This document shows, one piece after another, positions 61,902-64,000 of a DNA stretch of 64,000 bases (the first letter of the stretch is position 1; each line of letters opens with the position of its first letter). The position numbers and the translations under genes are program-made. The stretch lies in the NCBI RefSeq assembly GCF_900101545.1, contig NZ_FMZU01000027.1:25560-89559 (forward strand), in the 5' to 3' direction. Below the pieces are notes generated by a model, which saw nothing but the letters and a program-made list of their open reading frames with translations, did not search any database and was not told the DNA's origin. The DNA comes from Variovorax sp. CF079 (GTDB taxonomy: Bacteria; Pseudomonadota; Gammaproteobacteria; Burkholderiales; Burkholderiaceae_C).

Positions 61902-62702
61902 ATGTCCGACATCCTCGAGAAGATCGTTGCCGTCAAGCGCGAAGAGGTCGCAGCAGCGCAGAAGAGAAGCTCGCTCGAAGCCGTGCGCTTCGATGCCGAA
62001 AGCCGCGTGCTCACGCGCGACTTCGTCGGCGCCCTGCGGGCCAAGATCGCGGCCGGCCAGGCGGCGGTGATCGCCGAGATCAAGAAAGCCAGCCCGAGCA
62101 AGGGCGTGCTGCGCGAAGAGTTCATCCCGGCCGATATCGCGCAGAGCTATGCCGAAGGCGACGGCAAGATCAGCGCGGCCTGCCTCTCGGTGCTGACCGA
62201 CCGCCAGTTCTTCCAGGGCGGCGTCGACTACCTCAAGCAGGCGCGTGCCTCCTGCGATCTGCCGGTGCTGCGCAAGGATTTCATCGTCGATGCCTACCAG
62301 GTCTACGAATCGCGCGCGATGGGTGCCGACGCGATCCTGCTGATCGCGGCCTGCCTCGACGATACGCAGATGCGCGACTTTGAAGCGATCGCCATGGGGC
62401 TCGGCATGGCGGTACTGGTCGAGGTGCACGATGGCGCCGAGCTCGATCGTGCGCTGACGCTCAAGACGCCGTTGATCGGCGTCAACAACCGCAGCCTGCG
62501 CACTTTCGAGGTGTCGGTGCAAACCACCATCGACCTGCTGCCCAAGGTGCCGGCCGGGCGCCTGCTGGTCACCGAATCGGGCATTTCGACGCGCGACGAG
62601 GTCGCGAAGCTGCGCGCGGCGGGGGTGCATGCCTTCCTGGTCGGCGAGGCTTTCATGCGCGCCGACGAACCGGGCGAGGCGCTCGCCGAACTCTTCCAAT
62701 GA
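61902..62702 (+). CDS. trpC: Indole-3-glycerol phosphate synthase
   Basis: A 266-residue TIM-barrel enzyme that closes the indole ring from CdRP. It starts MSDILEKIVAVKREEV and contains VIAEIKKASPSKGVL, LSVLTDRQFFQGG, LRKDFIVDAYQVYE and LVTESGISTRDEV with the expected catalytic Lys and Glu residues. It is stand-alone, not fused to TrpF as in enterics. Its stop overlaps the start of ung by four bases. Confidence 0.96.
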   Translation: MSDILEKIVAVKREEVAAAQKRSSLEAVRFDAESRVLTRDFVGALRAKIAAGQAAVIAEIKKASPSKGVLREEFIPADIAQSYAEGDGKISAACLSVLTDRQFFQGGVDYLKQARASCDLPVLRKDFIVDAYQVYESRAMGADAILLIAACLDDTQMRDFEAIAMGLGMAVLVEVHDGAELDRALTLKTPLIGVNNRSLRTFEVSVQTTIDLLPKVPAGRLLVTESGISTRDEVAKLRAAGVHAFLVGEAFMRADEPGEALAELFQ

Positions 62703-63403
62703 GCGCGTTGGCCAATCAGCTGGCGAGCTGCGATCCGGCCGATTGGCCCGTCGCGCCAGGCTGGCAGCCGCTGGTCGACGGCTTTTTCGGTGGGCCGGTC
62801 GGGCAGAAGCTGCTCGGCTTCCTGCGCGAGAGGCTGGACGCCGGTGCGGTGATCTTCCCGCCGCAGCCGCTGCGCGCGCTGGAGCTCACGCCGCCCGAGA
62901 CGGTGCGCGTGGTGATCCTGGGCCAGGACCCGTACCACGGCCGCGGCCAAGCCGAGGGGCTGGCCTTCTCGGTGGCGCCGGGCGTTGCGCTGCCGCCTTC
63001 GCTGCGCAACATCTTCAAGGAGCTCGAACGCGATCTGGGCACCTCGCCGCCCAGGTTCCCGGATCCGGGCGGCAGCTTGGTCAAGTGGGCGACGCACGGC
63101 GTGCTGCTACTCAACACCTGCCTCACCGTGGAGGAGGCCCAGCCGGCCAGCCATGCGGGCCGCGGCTGGGAAGTGCTGACCGACGCGGTGATCCGCCAAG
63201 TGGCAGAGGGCGAGCGCTCGGTCGTGTTCATGCTCTGGGGCTCGCACGCGCAGAGCAAGCGGGCGCTGATCGACACCCGTCGCCACAAGGTGCTGACCGC
63301 GAACCATCCCTCGCCGCTCTCGGCGCTGCGCCCGCCCGTGCCCTTCATCGGTTGCGGCCACTTCGGCCAGGCACGCGCCTGGCGTGAATCACAGGGCCTT
63401 TGA
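62699..63403 (+). CDS. ung: Uracil-DNA glycosylase (family 1)
   Basis: A 234-residue family 1 uracil-DNA glycosylase that removes uracil from DNA. The water-activating loop GQDPYHG has Asp77, and the minor-groove loop HPSPLSA starts at His203. LLLNTCLTVE carries the uracil-binding region. Coupling to trpC by an ATGA overlap is characteristic of the Comamonadaceae-type trp operon. It ends 102 bases before the tRNA cluster. Confidence 0.95.
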   Translation: MSALANQLASCDPADWPVAPGWQPLVDGFFGGPVGQKLLGFLRERLDAGAVIFPPQPLRALELTPPETVRVVILGQDPYHGRGQAEGLAFSVAPGVALPPSLRNIFKELERDLGTSPPRFPDPGGSLVKWATHGVLLLNTCLTVEEAQPASHAGRGWEVLTDAVIRQVAEGERSVVFMLWGSHAQSKRALIDTRRHKVLTANHPSPLSALRPPVPFIGCGHFGQARAWRESQGL

Positions 63404-63464
63404 TTGGCCCGGGTAAAATGCGCGACGCAACCTGCGGCGCAGCAACTTTTGGCGGGGGCTGTCA

Positions 63465-63493
63465 TCGACCTGCCCTCCCAACCGTGCTATATT
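63465..63493 (+). promoter_or_regulatory. Promoter of the tRNA-tuf cluster
   Basis: TCGACC (63465-63470, 4/6) and TATATT (63488-63493, 5/6) are 17 bases apart, 12 bases upstream of tRNA-Tyr. A GC-rich stretch (CCGAGG) follows the -10 box, as in the discriminators of stringently controlled tRNA promoters. Confidence 0.6.
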
Positions 63494-63505
63494 CCGAGGT
63501 TCGCC

Positions 63506-63591
63506 GGAGAGGTGGCCGAGTGGTTAATGGCAGCAGACTGTAAATCTGCCCTCTTACGAGTACGCTGGTTCGAATCCAGCCCTCTCCACCA
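63506..63591 (+). tRNA. tRNA-Tyr (anticodon GTA)
   Basis: Acceptor arms GGAGAGG (63506-63512) and CCTCTCC (63581-63587) pair fully; the 3' ACCA is encoded (63588-63591). Anticodon GTA is at 63540-63542. The long variable arm makes it class II, as expected for bacterial tRNA-Tyr, and GGTTCGAATCC gives the T arm. Confidence 0.96.
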
Positions 63592-63645
63592 GCGAAGAAA
63601 AGGACAAAGCAGAGCGAAAACTCGAAGCGTTGGCGCGCCGCGAAT

Positions 63646-63719
63646 GCGGGAGTAGTTCAATGGTAGAACCCTAGCCTTCCAAGCTAATGACGCGGGTTCG
63701 ATTCCCGTCTCCCGCTCCA
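63646..63719 (+). tRNA. tRNA-Gly (anticodon TCC)
   Basis: Acceptor arms GCGGGAG (63646-63652) and CTCCCGC (63709-63715) pair fully, followed by T and an encoded CCA (63717-63719). Anticodon TCC is at 63678-63680. The T arm contains GGTTCGATTCC. Confidence 0.96.
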
Positions 63720-63759
63720 GAAGTCCAGTTCGACGCAAGGCACAGTTTTTTTGAATTTC

Positions 63760-63834
<75 letters not shown>

Positions 63835-63840
63835 GGTTTT

Positions 63841-63870
63841 TGGGGTTGCAGTCTTCGGGTTGCAACCCCA
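63841..63870. other. Hairpin between tRNA-Thr and tuf
   Basis: Arms TGGGGTTGCA and TGCAACCCCA pair perfectly (10 bases) with a 10-base loop. No T-run follows, so full termination before tuf is unlikely. An RNA-processing site or a partial terminator separating tRNA from mRNA is possible. Confidence 0.5.
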
Positions 63871-63910
63871 TATCAGTGTGTTGATCTAGTTATTTTTCGG
63901 AGTCGAGAAA

Positions 63911-64000
63911 ATGGCAAAAGGAAAATTCACCCGCACGAAGCCGCACGTGAACGTGGGCACGATCGGTCACGTGGACCATGGCAAGACCACGCTGACGGCG
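63911..64000 (+). CDS. tuf: Elongation factor Tu, N-terminal part (cut by window edge)
   Basis: The first 30 codons of EF-Tu, which delivers aminoacyl-tRNA to the ribosome. The start MAKGKFTRTKPHVNVG and the GTP-binding P-loop GHVDHGKT are unmistakable. ATG 63911 follows GGAGTCGAGAAA. The gene continues beyond the right edge and is probably co-transcribed with the three tRNAs. Confidence 0.97.
   Translation, partial: MAKGKFTRTKPHVNVGTIGHVDHGKTTLTA

Noticed and set aside
63841..63870. Rho-independent terminator isolating tuf from the tRNAs
   Set aside because: The stem is strong but no T-run follows; it is recorded only as a hairpin.

Overview
The window is GC-rich chromosomal DNA whose gene content points to a betaproteobacterium of the Burkholderiales, most likely the Comamonadaceae (Variovorax-like). 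The pointers are the ImpA-to-ImpJ style type VI secretion genes, the trpE/trpG...trpD-trpC-ung order, the tRNA-Tyr/tRNA-Gly/tRNA-Thr/tuf cluster, the abundance of Liv-type ABC transporters and CoA ligases, and REP-like repeats between convergent genes. The genus is inferred from gene content and was not tested by a search.

Region 1 (1-23.9 kb) is a type VI secretion (T6SS) locus. Left to right on the + strand: the end of tssF, tssG, clpV/tssH, a low-GC gene with an HEASH zinc-protease motif resembling M35 aspzincins, a TPR-methyltransferase, vgrG, a DUF2169-pentapeptide adaptor, a pentapeptide protein, a DUF3540 protein, a DUF4150 PAAR-like protein, the FHA protein tagH and a PP2C phosphatase. 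A minus-strand operon follows (tssA, tssB, tssC, hcp), then tssJ (+), and a minus-strand pair: tssL with a large periplasmic extension and a short protein resembling only the N-terminal part of TssM. An orphan NarL-type response regulator closes the block. Full-length tssM, tssK and tssE are not in the window.

Region 2 (24-30.1 kb) has a multiply frameshifted DUF1266-like pseudogene, a phosphoglycolate phosphatase and a tight four-gene operon (opine-dehydrogenase family, 3-hydroxyacyl-CoA dehydrogenase, alpha/beta hydrolase with a His at the nucleophile position, quinone oxidoreductase-like).

Region 3 (30.1-55.8 kb) is a large aromatic or acyl-CoA catabolic island bounded on both sides by REP-like inverted repeats and by MarR-family regulators. 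It encodes an indolepyruvate-ferredoxin-oxidoreductase-like pair, one ferredoxin reductase, two Rieske oxygenases (alpha and beta subunits each), two AMP-forming CoA ligases, a thiolase-fold protein lacking the catalytic Cys and His, a DUF35-SDR fusion, a cyclase/formamidase-family enzyme, three intact SDRs, and a Liv-type ABC transporter with three paralogous binding proteins and a fused LivM-LivG. Two promoters carry the same operator-like palindrome at the same distance from their -10 boxes, and a weaker copy lies before the Ior genes. The likely logic is uptake of an organic acid, activation to a CoA ester, ring hydroxylation and C-C cleavage; the substrate cannot be read from sequence. 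No ring-cleavage dioxygenase is present.

Region 4 (55.8-64 kb) is housekeeping: a chalcone-isomerase-like secreted protein, a trp operon with a short leader peptide containing two Trp codons (trpL-trpE-GxxExxY-trpG-ltaE-lysE-trpD-trpC-ung), then tRNA-Tyr, tRNA-Gly, tRNA-Thr and the start of tuf. No insertion sequence, CRISPR array, rRNA gene or replication origin was seen. No stretch over 300 bases lacks a gene or pseudogene; the largest gaps are 22949-23185 (possible divergent promoters, nothing specific seen) and 56360-56642 (trp leader region).
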